A DNA stretch of 64,000 nucleotides from a bacterium (GTDB lineage: Bacteria; Bacillota; Clostridia; Lachnospirales; Lachnospiraceae). Within the stretch, counting starts at the first letter, position 1. Each line of letters starts with the position of its first letter. The notes under the pieces are model-generated. The model ran no database searches. It was not told where the DNA came from and was given only the letters and a program-made list of their open reading frames with translations. The DNA lies in contig JAMPGX010000007.1 of the NCBI GenBank assembly GCA_023663725.1, positions 86,787 through 150,786 of the forward strand, read 5' to 3'. This document shows positions 54,308 through 63,185 of the stretch, piece by piece. The translations under genes and the position numbers were made by a program.

Positions 54308-54449
54308 GGGCGGGTCAAAGGATATCACCGCCCTTCATACACCGTTTTTTATTGACGTAGCCACCGCTACGCCTCATTCATCCGCCTTGCAGGTTGAAAA
54401 TTCATTCTGCGTCATTTGGCTGAAAATGAACGGTACAGTACACGGGATT

Positions 54450-54824
54450 TTATTTATCAGTATCAATAATTTTTATCTTATATACCGTTGGATAATAATA
54501 TGGTGCTTCTTCCGTAAATGCATCCTTGAGTGTTACTGTAACGGCATTCCCTTGTTGAAAATCATTAATTGATAGTTCATTACCGTCTTTACCAAGCAGT
54601 TTCGTATTTTCACTAATACCAAGTGAATTGACAGGACTGCCATAGATTCCTGTTGTGCGTTCAACAATCAGTCGAATCTCTCCATCTGACTGCATGAGAG
54701 TTTCCTGAACAATAGCTTCAAATGTTTTTTCAGACCATCTTGGTGATTGGCTAATCGTCATCGCACCAACAATGATTGCCAAAGCTACCATGATGCCCAC
54801 AATCGTCAACTTTTTCTTTTTCAT
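54450..54824 (-). CDS. small exported protein of the ABC operon, unknown
   Basis: The 124-residue protein has an N-terminal hydrophobic helix (about 6-24) and a small outer domain (NSLGISENTKLLGKDGNELSINDFQQGNAVTVTLKD) resembling DUF3221/YobA-like OB folds. It begins 12 bases after the permease gene and is the last gene of that - strand run. It may be an accessory or immunity-like partner of the exporter (inference). Confidence 0.6.
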   Translation of the reverse strand: MKKKKLTIVGIMVALAIIVGAMTISQSPRWSEKTFEAIVQETLMQSDGEIRLIVERTTGIYGSPVNSLGISENTKLLGKDGNELSINDFQQGNAVTVTLKDAFTEEAPYYYPTVYKIKIIDTDK

Positions 54825-54835
54825 ACTGTGCCTCC

Positions 54836-56062
54836 TTACGCAACCTGATGTTTCTTAAATCCTAATCTTGCTAATGGCAGCATAATTACTGTTAAGAAAA
54901 CATAAAGCGCCGCCCTTACAGTAAGCGCATCTAAAACCAGACTGCCGAATTGATATGAAATATACTTGCTGAATTCTGGCATTGCCGCGCGGTAGGGTAG
55001 CAAAAACAACGTCAGATTATATGCCCCTGTTGTTCCGTTCGGCGTTAGAAACATAGGGACGAATAGTACGGGAACAAGAATAATCAGCACAAGATAAGGA
55101 CTCTTCATTTGCGCAGACAATAGGAGTGTCAATCCAACCATAGCAAGGAGTACGAAGTAAATAATTCCAACATTGATAAGAACAGCCTGTAAAAATGTCA
55201 ATGAATAAGGAATTGTCGTATTTACAATCTGTAACGGCAGATTCCAGCCGTCTATCCCAAACGCAGCCAATGGCAATCCACACGCTACGACAATATGGAG
55301 TATAAATGCAGCCGTTCCAAATAAAAGTGATGCTGCAATTTTTGCTGTTGCCAATTTTGTTTTACCATATTTTGCAGATAAAATTACTGCATCCGTCCCC
55401 GCCTGATATTCGCCAGAAAAGACAGGGGCAACCACAATGCAGATAGCCATTAATGCGAACATCAAAAGTTCAAAGCTGCTTATAATGACTTCCCATCCTT
55501 CGTAATATCCATATTGCAGAGGCGTGTCCACCTTGTCTGCCATACTGCCCCAATATTCTTTTTGCTCATTGGATAATGCGCGGGATGGATTGTTAAGCAG
55601 AGTTTGTATCTTCCTTTCCATCGACTGATAAAAGGACGCTCCACCGCTTATATCCAAATCAGGAAGATTATTATAGCCCCAATTTTCATTTGGATTACTG
55701 TAAGTGTTGGCAATCAGGTTAAGCATTTTTTCTCTTGGCGCAACTCCATTCCAATAGGCATCGCCAATTAAAAACTGCTCGTTTCCGTCAGTTCCGACAT
55801 TGGCAGAGATCGCAAAAAGACTCTGCACTTCTCGGATTGTTTCAGCAACATATTCCTCGGATAAAGGGACTGAAAAATCCGCATACTGCCGCTTTTCATA
55901 GGCAATACCCTCCGCCCCCTTTATGACGCCATCCTGATTGTAAGTTTGATATTGCATAACAGGCAGACCAAAAAGAAATCCTGTTAAAATCAGGCTGACT
56001 GCCATCACAATTAGAGTAGATTTTTTCCGCAGTATTTTCAAAAATTCATATTTTACCAACAT
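54836..56062 (-). CDS. ABC-2 type transporter permease
   Basis: The 408-residue membrane protein has one N-terminal helix (about 16-36) and a large extracytoplasmic loop. About five further helices follow toward the C-terminus, as in ABC-2/NatB-type permeases. The segment ICIVVAPVFSGEYQAGTDAVILSAKYGKTKLA is the typical cytoplasmic coupling stretch. It pairs with the ATPase gene one base upstream. The substrate is unknown; peptides or antibiotics are likely given the sensor kinase nearby. Confidence 0.85.
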   Translation of the reverse strand: MLVKYEFLKILRKKSTLIVMAVSLILTGFLFGLPVMQYQTYNQDGVIKGAEGIAYEKRQYADFSVPLSEEYVAETIREVQSLFAISANVGTDGNEQFLIGDAYWNGVAPREKMLNLIANTYSNPNENWGYNNLPDLDISGGASFYQSMERKIQTLLNNPSRALSNEQKEYWGSMADKVDTPLQYGYYEGWEVIISSFELLMFALMAICIVVAPVFSGEYQAGTDAVILSAKYGKTKLATAKIAASLLFGTAAFILHIVVACGLPLAAFGIDGWNLPLQIVNTTIPYSLTFLQAVLINVGIIYFVLLAMVGLTLLLSAQMKSPYLVLIILVPVLFVPMFLTPNGTTGAYNLTLFLLPYRAAMPEFSKYISYQFGSLVLDALTVRAALYVFLTVIMLPLARLGFKKHQVA

Positions 56063-56063
56063 A

Positions 56064-56948
56064 TTATATTTCCCCCTGCTTTTCCGTTTCTTCACCAAAA
56101 TGATACAAAAATAAATCTTCTAAACTCGGCTCTACAATCTGTGCATCTTCTCTCGGAGCGGTTTCCTCTATCATGCGCATCCGCACCATATTGTTTTCGT
56201 GGTGAAGGTTTACAACCGTATAATTCCTGCTGTATTCCGCAGCAGTCCTTTCATCAACTAAGAGTTCCCACACCTTGCCTTTGATACTGTCTGTGACCGT
56301 AGCCATTTCCTCCTGCAAAAGAAAACGGCCTTGCTTCATCATTAAAATTGTATCTGCAATATAAGAAACATCAGAAACGATATGCGTGGATAGAATAACA
56401 ATCTTTTCTTTTGCAAAATCTGAAATGAGATTGCGAAAGCGAACTCTTTCTTTTGGGTCAAGCCCCGCCGTAGGCTCATCCAATATCAGGACAGACGGGC
56501 TGTTTAGTTCTGCCTGTGCAATTCCCAGACGCTGCTTCATGCCACCGGAATAAGTTTTGATTTTTTTATCTGCCACATCAGACAAGTTTACCATCTGGAG
56601 CAGATCTTCTGTTCGTTTTTTGGCCTGCTTTTTATCGAGTCCTTTCACTGCCGCCATATACAGCATAAATTCATGGGCAGTGAAATCAGGATAAAAACCA
56701 AAATACTGCGGCATATATCCCAAATGGGCATAATAATGTTCGCCTAATTGTTCAATTGTTTTTCCATTAAAACGGATACTGCCAGAAGTTGGTTTTAAAA
56801 CTCCGCATATCATTCGCATTAGCGTTGTCTTGCCCGCACCATTTGCACCAAGCAGCCCATATACCCCTGGCACTAAACTGGCGCTTACATTGTTGACAGC
56901 ACATTTTTCTCCGTACTGTTTTCTTAAATCTTGTAATTGTAATTCCAT
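56064..56948 (-). CDS. ABC transporter ATP-binding protein
   Basis: The 294-residue ATPase has Walker A GANGAGKTTLMR, Q-loop YMPQYFGFYPDFTAHE, signature YSGGMKQRLGIA, Walker B VLILDEPTAGLDP and H-loop LSTHIVSD. The C-terminal extension (about 215-294) is typical of NatA/BcrA-type exporters. The start follows AGGAGGTTC. It is the partner of the permease just downstream. Confidence 0.92.
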   Translation of the reverse strand: MELQLQDLRKQYGEKCAVNNVSASLVPGVYGLLGANGAGKTTLMRMICGVLKPTSGSIRFNGKTIEQLGEHYYAHLGYMPQYFGFYPDFTAHEFMLYMAAVKGLDKKQAKKRTEDLLQMVNLSDVADKKIKTYSGGMKQRLGIAQAELNSPSVLILDEPTAGLDPKERVRFRNLISDFAKEKIVILSTHIVSDVSYIADTILMMKQGRFLLQEEMATVTDSIKGKVWELLVDERTAAEYSRNYTVVNLHHENNMVRMRMIEETAPREDAQIVEPSLEDLFLYHFGEETEKQGEI

Positions 56949-57052
56949 ACAGAACCTCCTCATTCATTTTTATAGTCACCGTTCGGCTACCGTCTCACTG
57001 ACTGCGGTATTCGCCAAATGTTCATGCAAGCGTGACCGCGGCGCATTACTCG

Positions 57053-57094
57053 CACAAAAAATAGATGACCTGGCTTTAAGCATAAGTCATCTAT
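57053..57094 (-). terminator. terminator or attenuator between kinase and exporter genes
   Basis: On the - strand ATAGATGAC (57086-57094) pairs with GTCATCTAT (57061-57069), followed by TTTTTTGTG. It would stop transcripts from the regulator-kinase pair before the exporter genes. Confidence 0.7.
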
Positions 57095-57128
57095 CTTAGG
57101 CAGCGCTTTTTTGTATCTTAAGTTAACC

Positions 57129-58550
57129 TTAAGTTATTGATTCCGCCAAAGGAAGAACGATAGTAAACCGTGTTCCTTGGCCTTGTTTGCTTTTAACGGA
57201 GATATTTCCATTGTGGAGCGCTATAATCTGTTTTGCAATCGCAAGTCCAAGACCGCTTCCCTCCGGTTTCTCTTTCGTGTTTGTCCCTCTGTAATATCGG
57301 TTAAAAAGCTCAGACTGTTCCGTGTCGCTCATACCGATTCCATTATCAGAGATACAAATCAATATCCTTTTTTTCTCATCTGCGGCTATACTGATTGTTA
57401 CCTTTGTCTCGGGTGGGTTATGCGTTAATGCGTTAACGATAAGGTTATTCACAGCACGGCGGAATAAATCAATGTCAAGACAGACCTCACATTCCAGTAT
57501 TTCGTTTTCAAACTCAATACAGCGATTCGTAAAGGCAGGGTCATTTACAATATCAATGACCAGCTCTTTCAAGAAACGCACAAGGCGTATCGCCTGTGGA
57601 TGGTATGGTACGGCGCCCGAATCCAGCTGGTAAGTCAGCTTTAAATCATTAATCATTTTTTCAGTGTGATTCGCATTTTTTAAGATAATCCCGCCGTATT
57701 CCTGTACGGTTTCACTGTCAGGGGCAGGACTATCCATTAGCAGCTCTGCATAGCCCTTGATTGGTGATAGCGGAGTTTTTAAATCGTGCGTAATATTTGC
57801 AATCCACTCCCTGCGGATTCGTTCCGTATCCAGCCCGACTTTATCGCTGCGGCGGATTTCTGTATCCATCTTGTTAAGTGACCTATAAATGTCTCCAAAC
57901 ACACCCTTCTCAGGCAGCATAGTATAGCAACGCATCGAAATATTTCTAATACCTTTTGCTATTTTACCAAGCTGTCTGGTAAGCCAAAATCCATAAAAAA
58001 CTCCCGACAAAATAATAGCGCACAAGCAGAAAAATATTCCCATGCGGAATAATAGAGAAAGCCGTCCCACATTTTCTCCGTTATAGTAAAGCATGTGTTT
58101 CCCTATCGCATAAGGAAATCCAATCAAATAACTCCATGTTTCCCCCGAATTTTCATAGCTATTCACAAAGACGGTATTTCCCTGCTCATAAGCGCTTGTG
58201 CGGAGTGAAATCAGTTCAGATGCAGAGTATCTCGCTGGATAACTCCTAGGTTTGTTATGGCAAAAAACCTCCTCCCCTGTTTCATCAATGACCTGAAGCC
58301 ACAGCCCATATTCATCTAGCCGTTCAAGCCCTATTTCTTCTATTGTGATATCGCCATTATCATTCCCCATCCATACAGAAAAATTGTCTGTAAATCTATC
58401 TGGCCATGATGCCAAACTCAAACCTTCAGGTTCAGTTATTCCGAAAATATAGTAGAACATTCCAATTGCGCCAATAACTGCGATAAAAAGTAACGCTAGT
58501 ATTAAAATAAATATTCGTAAAAATGGACTTAATTTCTGTTTACTTCTCAT
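57129..58550 (-). CDS. sensor histidine kinase
   Basis: The 473-residue kinase has TM1 (about 11-33), an extracytoplasmic domain of about 130 residues, TM2 (about 172-192) and a short linker. The dimerisation domain has phospho-His in ANITHDLKTPLSPIKGY. The ATPase domain has NLIVNALTHNPPET, DNGIGMSDTEQ and GSGLGLAIAKQ. It overlaps the regulator gene by 11 bases. With the exporter downstream, it resembles antimicrobial-peptide-sensing modules, though the outer domain is larger than in BceS types. Confidence 0.9.
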   Translation of the reverse strand: MRSKQKLSPFLRIFILILALLFIAVIGAIGMFYYIFGITEPEGLSLASWPDRFTDNFSVWMGNDNGDITIEEIGLERLDEYGLWLQVIDETGEEVFCHNKPRSYPARYSASELISLRTSAYEQGNTVFVNSYENSGETWSYLIGFPYAIGKHMLYYNGENVGRLSLLFRMGIFFCLCAIILSGVFYGFWLTRQLGKIAKGIRNISMRCYTMLPEKGVFGDIYRSLNKMDTEIRRSDKVGLDTERIRREWIANITHDLKTPLSPIKGYAELLMDSPAPDSETVQEYGGIILKNANHTEKMINDLKLTYQLDSGAVPYHPQAIRLVRFLKELVIDIVNDPAFTNRCIEFENEILECEVCLDIDLFRRAVNNLIVNALTHNPPETKVTISIAADEKKRILICISDNGIGMSDTEQSELFNRYYRGTNTKEKPEGSGLGLAIAKQIIALHNGNISVKSKQGQGTRFTIVLPLAESIT

Positions 58551-59244
58551 ATGGATTTACCAACTTATAGCCTAAGCCTTTCGTCGTAATAATATATTTG
58601 GGCGTTGCGGGGTCTTCCTCCAACTTTTCCCTCAAATGACGGATGTGAACCATCATCGTATTATCACATCCAAAGCTGTCCTCACCCCAGACAGTTTCAT
58701 ATAAGCGTTCACGGCTGATTACCCGTCCTAAATTTTCCGCCAGATACCGTAAAATCTCAAATTCCCGCGCAGTCAGACCGATTTCCTTATCATTCTTCAT
58801 TACTCTGCAACCGTCAGTATCTATCATCAGTTCACCAATTTTAATAGAAAAATCCTGTATTGGAACTTGTCTGTATTGTTCACGGCGTAATTGAGCTTTT
58901 ACCCTATATGCTATCTCTTTTGGGCTAAACGGCTTTGTGACATAATCGTCACCGCCAACAGCCAAGCCAAGTATTTTATCTAATTCATCATTTTTTGAAG
59001 AAAGAAACAAAATAGGGCAATGAGAAAATTCTCGGATTTGTTTACACACTTCGTACCCATCTATGTCTGGTAGCATGACATCTAAGATAATAATGTCTGG
59101 CTGAATTTGCTTGCTCCTAATTACAGCGGATATCCCATTGTCAATTTTAGTAATGTTGCAAAACCCCTCCATGTTTAGAGCTTTTTCAAGTAAATTTAAA
59201 ATATCTGGCTCATCATCAATAAGCATAATTTTATACCTATTCAC
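58540..59244 (-). CDS. OmpR-family response regulator
   Basis: The 234-residue regulator has LIDDEPDIL, the phospho-acceptor Asp in IIILDVMLPDIDGY, FLSSKNDELDKI and YVTKPFSPKEIAY. The C-terminal winged helix has IGLTAREFEILRYLAENLGRVISRERLYETVWG and VHIRHLREKLEEDP. It is first in the - strand run: regulator, kinase, ATPase, permease, small protein. It probably drives the exporter genes. Confidence 0.92.
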   Translation of the reverse strand: MNRYKIMLIDDEPDILNLLEKALNMEGFCNITKIDNGISAVIRSKQIQPDIIILDVMLPDIDGYEVCKQIREFSHCPILFLSSKNDELDKILGLAVGGDDYVTKPFSPKEIAYRVKAQLRREQYRQVPIQDFSIKIGELMIDTDGCRVMKNDKEIGLTAREFEILRYLAENLGRVISRERLYETVWGEDSFGCDNTMMVHIRHLREKLEEDPATPKYIITTKGLGYKLVNPYEK

Positions 59245-59278
59245 TTAACCACATCCTCCGTTTGTTTTGTAGGTTTAC

Positions 59279-59421
59279 TTACATTTTGTATCTTTTATCT
59301 GCAGGTTTTTCAGCGCTTTTCGGGATAAGCCAAGTATTCTCTATTTTCTCAGCCCCCAAAATTCGTCCTGTATTACAAAACGTCCATTTTCAGCAGTTTC
59401 CCTTGCAGTCATATATTTCAT
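59279..59421 (-). pseudogene. frameshifted HTH (excisionase-like) gene remnant
   Basis: Starting at the ATG (59419-59421, GGAGGTGTGCT upstream) the frame reads MKYMTARETAEN and soon stops. A shifted frame continues WTFCNTGRILGAEKIENTWLIPKSAEKPADKRYKM. Together they match small clostridial HTH proteins of the form MKYMT-EAAEKWG...GRI-GA...WLIP...EKP-D-R, with an internal deletion. The rest of the gap 59422-59650 shows nothing assignable. Confidence 0.65.
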
Positions 59422-59650
59422 AGCACACCTCCACATTATACATTATATTTCGTTGATCCGAAGAATTCAAGTTGTAGGCGACAGAGGTTTTTATATCACC
59501 TGCCGCCGTTCAAAGCGTTCCTGTGCTTGCTCATTGATGTTCGAGGGGGAGCGTTCAGCTTTCAAAAGATATTGTCACTTGACAGATAATATATAACAAA
59601 ATATAATGCTCAAGAAGGTGAGCATCTATTTCGGAGGATAATTTCCTATC

Positions 59651-59694
59651 GGTGCAAGTACCTCGAGCAAGCTTGCGAAATGCAGTGAGGAGAG
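59651..59694 (+). repeat. possible hairpin repeat, copy C3
   Basis: TCGAGCAAGCTTGCGA-type stem followed by ATGCAGTGAGGAGAG, which holds the ribosome site for the gene at 59700. The resemblance to C1 and C2 is partial. Confidence 0.3.
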
Positions 59695-59699
59695 ATCCT

Positions 59700-59984
59700 A
59701 TGAAAGCAATTTTTATCGATACAAATTCCGTCAATGAAGACGGAAGCTTCTATATTGATGAGCTATTGGTTAAAAATATGGGTTTGATTGCCGGAGAAAG
59801 GGTGATTGCGTATCAGGACGCCGACTCATGGGAGGCGCAAATTGTTCTGTGCAAGGATAGATGGGGTGCCGTACTGAACACCGAGAGTAGAGAGATCAGT
59901 CCGGACAGACAGGAGGGCCATGCAGAAGGGTTTTGGAGGGGATATTATGTACAGAGTCGTAGGCTGATTAGTGTGCTGGAATAG
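59700..59984 (+). CDS. small protein, unknown
   Basis: The 94-residue protein (MKAIFIDTNSVNEDGSFYIDELL ... GERVIAYQDADSWEAQIVLCKDRWGAVL) looks like a compact beta-rich cytoplasmic protein. GTGAGGAGAG supports the start; the frame upstream of it runs through the hairpin repeat. No family is recognised and no operon partner is evident. Confidence 0.55.
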   Translation: MKAIFIDTNSVNEDGSFYIDELLVKNMGLIAGERVIAYQDADSWEAQIVLCKDRWGAVLNTESREISPDRQEGHAEGFWRGYYVQSRRLISVLE

Positions 59985-60138
59985 TTGGGATATACTGTGG
60001 ATGCGATAGAGGAGATAAAAAACAAACTGGGAATAGGATAATTAAGTAGAACGCTTCGAGTTTACTCTACTGAACAGAATGCGCGCAGAAGCGCAAGGGA
60101 AACAAGGACTAATGAATATTTTGGGAGAAGTGCAACAT

Positions 60139-60543
60139 ATGAAAACAGTAAAAGTGGTTGCGGCTGTTATCTGTGATTCAATTGATGAGAAAAAACAGAT
60201 ATTTGCCACGGCCAGAGGGTATGGAGACTTTAAGGGACAGTGGGAATTCCCCGGCGGAAAGATTGAAGCGGGTGAGACTCCGCAGCAGGCTCTTGTCAGA
60301 GAAATACAAGAAGAACTGGAGACAAAGGTAAAAGTAGGAGCCCTGATTGACACGGTTGAGTATGATTATCCTACCTTTCATTTATCGATGGATTGCTTCT
60401 GGTGCGAGGTGGTGAAGGGTGAGTTGAAGCTGCTGGAAGCTGAAGAGGCAAGATGGCTTACCAAAGCGACTCTCTACAGCGTTCAGTGGCTTCCCGCAGA
60501 TATTACATTGGTAGCAGAGATAGAAAGACAGATGGGGGATTGA
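60139..60543 (+). CDS. mutT: Nudix hydrolase, 8-oxo-dGTP diphosphatase type
   Basis: The 134-residue protein has an intact Nudix box, G-x5-E-x7-RE-x2-EE (GKIEAGETPQQALVREIQEEL). KVVAAVICDSIDEKKQIFATARGYGDFKGQWEFPGG before it is the usual MutT/CTP-pyrophosphohydrolase start. It probably cleans oxidised nucleotides, complementing MutY. The start is the Met of MKTVKV; the in-frame extension upstream lacks a better ribosome site. Confidence 0.87.
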   Translation: MKTVKVVAAVICDSIDEKKQIFATARGYGDFKGQWEFPGGKIEAGETPQQALVREIQEELETKVKVGALIDTVEYDYPTFHLSMDCFWCEVVKGELKLLEAEEARWLTKATLYSVQWLPADITLVAEIERQMGD

Positions 60544-60911
60544 TTGCATTAGAATGGTTAAAATAGCATAATTTATTTGCCCTTTTGGAATAGTTTGTGC
60601 TAAAATTAAAATGCGGATTTAAAAAACGCATAAAATATTGGTGTTAGTATATAAGAGCCCAGCCGGATATTTGGAGACAATGGTTAGTTTGAAAATATAG
60701 CAAAGCATCCGATGGCGTTGTGGAAGTGCAGGAATAAAGCAGAGGATTAGCCGCATTTTTTATACATTGGATGTTATTATTTCTGCTGGGTAGCAAGTAA
60801 AACCAAAAAGAGAGTTAAGTAATCAAAAGAGGAAGAAGGTGCTACTTTGAAAGAACAGGGATTTCCTGGAATGGATATATATGTCAAGTAAAATTGAAGG
60901 GTAATGATGAT
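60544..60911. other. intergenic stretch with a 14-codon frame
   Basis: AT-rich and mostly without assignable features. Near its end, AGAGGAAGAAGG is followed by a TTG-initiated frame (60847-60891) that would encode KEQGFPGMDIYVK after the start. It ends 20 bases before the HTH gene. It could be a leader peptide or chance. Confidence 0.3.
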
Positions 60912-61358
60912 ATGAATCAAAGAGATAATGTGGCAGATCAGCTGAAAGAACTTCTCGATATGTATGAGTTCAGTATGGATACACTTTCTAAATATTTGCA
61001 GTTGCCCGTGGAGCAGATAAGGAAACTGTCTGAGGGGGATGTTGGCTTTTTGCCAGAAGATCCTATATACCGTTTCAACATCTTTAATAAGATTACGTTC
61101 CTTTATCTTAGTGCTGTGGAGGATAAGGACTTAAAGTTATGTGCATTCTTGAAAGTGCTTGTTTCCTATCATGGTCTGTCTAAACGGGCAGTGGCGAAAA
61201 TGGCAGGGGTAGAGGTAAAGAATATTGAGAGGATGTTATCAAATCCACCCAAGAAAGTGTCAGAAGATATAAAATACAAAGTTGCGGTTACAGTTATGTC
61301 ATTACGATTTTTCTTGAAAGATTGCGAACAAGATCGGGGAGCAGGGGCGATTTTATAA
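60912..61358 (+). CDS. HTH-like regulatory protein
   Basis: The 148-residue protein has two possible helix-turn-helix units: LLDMYEFSMDTLSKYLQLPVEQIRKLSEGD near the start, and LVSYHGLSKRAVAKMAGVEVKNIERMLSNPPKKVSEDIKYK. This suggests a DNA-binding protein. I do not recognise a named family. It ends 19 bases before the tautomerase gene and is probably co-transcribed with it. Confidence 0.65.
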   Translation: MNQRDNVADQLKELLDMYEFSMDTLSKYLQLPVEQIRKLSEGDVGFLPEDPIYRFNIFNKITFLYLSAVEDKDLKLCAFLKVLVSYHGLSKRAVAKMAGVEVKNIERMLSNPPKKVSEDIKYKVAVTVMSLRFFLKDCEQDRGAGAIL

Positions 61359-61377
61359 CAATAGAAGGAGAGGTAAA

Positions 61378-61587
61378 ATGCCTTACATTACAGTTGAAAG
61401 TGGAGCTTTATCAGATAATCAGAAAGAAGAACTGATAAAACGGTTGACAGAAGTGTCTTCCGAGATTATGAAAGTGCCGCAGGAATTTTTTGTTACGACA
61501 ATTAAGGAGGTGCCGGACAAAAATTTTGGCATTGGCGGCAAAACGATTGATAAGGTGAAAGCAGAGTATATGCAGACACATAAGTAA
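61378..61587 (+). CDS. 4-oxalocrotonate tautomerase-family protein
   Basis: The 69-residue protein begins MPYITVESG, leaving the catalytic Pro1 after Met removal. The SDNQKEELIKRLTEVSSEIMKVPQEFFVTTIKEV pattern is typical of the small tautomerase fold. Length fits the hexameric 4-OT group. The substrate is unknown. The GAAGGAGAGG ribosome site is clear. Confidence 0.88.
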   Translation: MPYITVESGALSDNQKEELIKRLTEVSSEIMKVPQEFFVTTIKEVPDKNFGIGGKTIDKVKAEYMQTHK

Positions 61588-61696
61588 TTTATGCTAACAA
61601 ATCGTGATACTATTACTTGGGTAAATTCATATATCCACACCACACGAAGAAAACCAATAAAGCACAAACGATAAAAGGGAACCAAGCAGGAACACT

Positions 61697-61894
61697 TCAT
61701 GTCTGGTTCCCCTGTTCCATATCAGTGCGGGGAGGTGGTCGAGGCAGGCTTTGGCCCGAAGAAGGTGCATAAGAAGTAAGGTAAGCGCCCAATAACCAGG
61801 CGGATTGGATGTAAGTACAATAGCTAATAAGGGTATGGTCAGTAAGACCGCGCAGGGAGATCCTTTCCCGGTAAGTTTCAAGATATTTGTCCAT
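61697..61894 (-). pseudogene. N-terminal fragment of a tyrosine recombinase
   Basis: The frame starts MDKYLETYRERISLRGLTDHTLISYCTYI, which is the SAM-like N-terminal segment of phage-type integrases. Homology then breaks off and the frame ends within about 36 unrelated residues. The catalytic domain is missing. AAAGGAGA supports the old start. Confidence 0.6.
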
Positions 61895-62315
61895 GATAAA
61901 ATCTCCTTTGAAATGTGGCAAAACAACGGTTACAATTCAAAAAGAGGAGGCGGACGGAGAAAAAATGTAATTGTTGAGTTGGAAAATTTGTGTTAAACTA
62001 ATCATGGCAGTTTTTTTGGTTTATGTGATTGTTTGGTTAGGGGTAACTCAACAATACACCATAAATACAAAAACTGCTACTTTATTAAAAATTTTATGAG
62101 AAAAATTTTTAACTTGCCGCCGCGTAAGCGGCTTAGTACAATACCAGAGTAGTAAACACCCCCAATTCCTACTACGTTTTTACTACGATTGACGGAATCA
62201 ATATGCCCCGATTTGCCATCTTCGTTACATTTTCAACAATCTCCACGGAAAAAGCAAACCTCGCAAATCGCGCCAAAACACGGCAAATCAGAGCATTTCA
62301 GGAGGAAAATTTATT
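61895..62315. other. gene-poor stretch before the phosphatase remnant
   Basis: No gene is supported. GCCGC/GCGGC-type hairpin sequence lies near 62117-62134. An open frame of 95 codons from 62189 runs into the phosphatase remnant region and a terminator, and has no ribosome site or family resemblance. Confidence 0.35.
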
Positions 62316-62375
62316 ATGATAAAAATACTATTCGTCTGCCACGGCAGGATAGTAAAGAGAGGGGAAAAGTGTTGA
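62316..62375 (+). pseudogene. 5' end of a low-molecular-weight phosphotyrosine phosphatase gene
   Basis: After AGGAGGAAAAT the frame reads MIKILFVCHG, the start and P-loop of LMW phosphatases, which usually continue NICRSPMAE. Here it changes abruptly to RIVKRGEKC and stops. The catalytic CX5R loop is destroyed. The break at about 62345 looks like a recombination junction. Confidence 0.6.
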
Positions 62376-62473
62376 AAAATGGGGGTTTTCTGGGATTGAT
62401 AGGGGAATTTCACCTTGAATCTACCTTTTTCGGTTTTGGGGGTGGAGAGTCGGGTCGGATCAGTGTGGGATTG

Positions 62474-62515
62474 TGAGAAAGTCATGGATAAGTAATAGTG
62501 GCTTTCTCATTTTTA
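62474..62515 (+). terminator. Rho-independent terminator
   Basis: TGAGAAAG (62474-62481) pairs with CTTTCTCA (62502-62509), followed by TTTTTA. Confidence 0.6.
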
Positions 62516-62600
62516 TATTAAATTTGATAATAGTAAGGCGTTAATTTTTACATTATTGAGATGGGGAGATATAAATAAAAAATAAGACGGAGGTTTAAAA

Positions 62601-63185
62601 ATGAATGACATGGAAAAGGAATTGATCGGCATGAGTTTAGATATAATCTGTAAAAAACTTTATGAGAAAGTAAAGCCGGTAGCAACCTGTGATCCGGATG
62701 CATGGTGTGATTATGAAGTTTCAAATAAAATTGATTTGCTGGAAAAGATGATAGATGCCGTATGGGTTATGGAAGTAAATATGGAATATATGGCTAATGA
62801 GAATAAAGGATTAGAATATAAACAGCAACACATAATAAGTGAAAATTCGGAAAGAATAGAAAATCTGGAAAAGGAAAGGGAACAGTACCGTCAGAGTTTG
62901 GCAGTGGCGAAAAAAAGAATAAAGGAATTAGAAGGGCTTGTGGAAGAATCAAATACAAAACTGGCGTTACAAGAATATTATAATACACCCAAAACAAAGA
63001 AAGGGAATCAAAATGCGAGAAGAAAGGACATTGATGGAAAAGAAGTTTACAGACTGGTGAAAGGCGGCATGAGTATAACGAAAGTTGCGGAGAAATACCA
63101 TGCCAGCAGATCAACCATAAGAAAATATTTTACCGCCGGAGAAAATATATGTACTCATGGTGATTATGATGATTATGATGAATAG
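62601..63185 (+). CDS. coiled-coil protein with C-terminal HTH
   Basis: The 194-residue protein has a helical start, a long coiled coil (about 70-125: ENSERIENLEKEREQYRQSLAVAKKRIKELEGLVEES), and a resolvase-like helix-turn-helix near the end (GKEVYRLVKGGMSITKVAEKYHASRSTIRKYF). The last residues are Asp/Tyr repeats (DYDDYDE). It is probably a DNA-binding protein of a mobile element. CGGAGGTTTAAAA precedes it. No recombinase catalytic domain is present. Confidence 0.68.
   Translation: MNDMEKELIGMSLDIICKKLYEKVKPVATCDPDAWCDYEVSNKIDLLEKMIDAVWVMEVNMEYMANENKGLEYKQQHIISENSERIENLEKEREQYRQSLAVAKKRIKELEGLVEESNTKLALQEYYNTPKTKKGNQNARRKDIDGKEVYRLVKGGMSITKVAEKYHASRSTIRKYFTAGENICTHGDYDDYDE

Noticed and set aside
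62189-62476. 95-codon gene
   Set aside because: No ribosome site, odd composition, and it overlaps the clear phosphatase start remnant in another frame.
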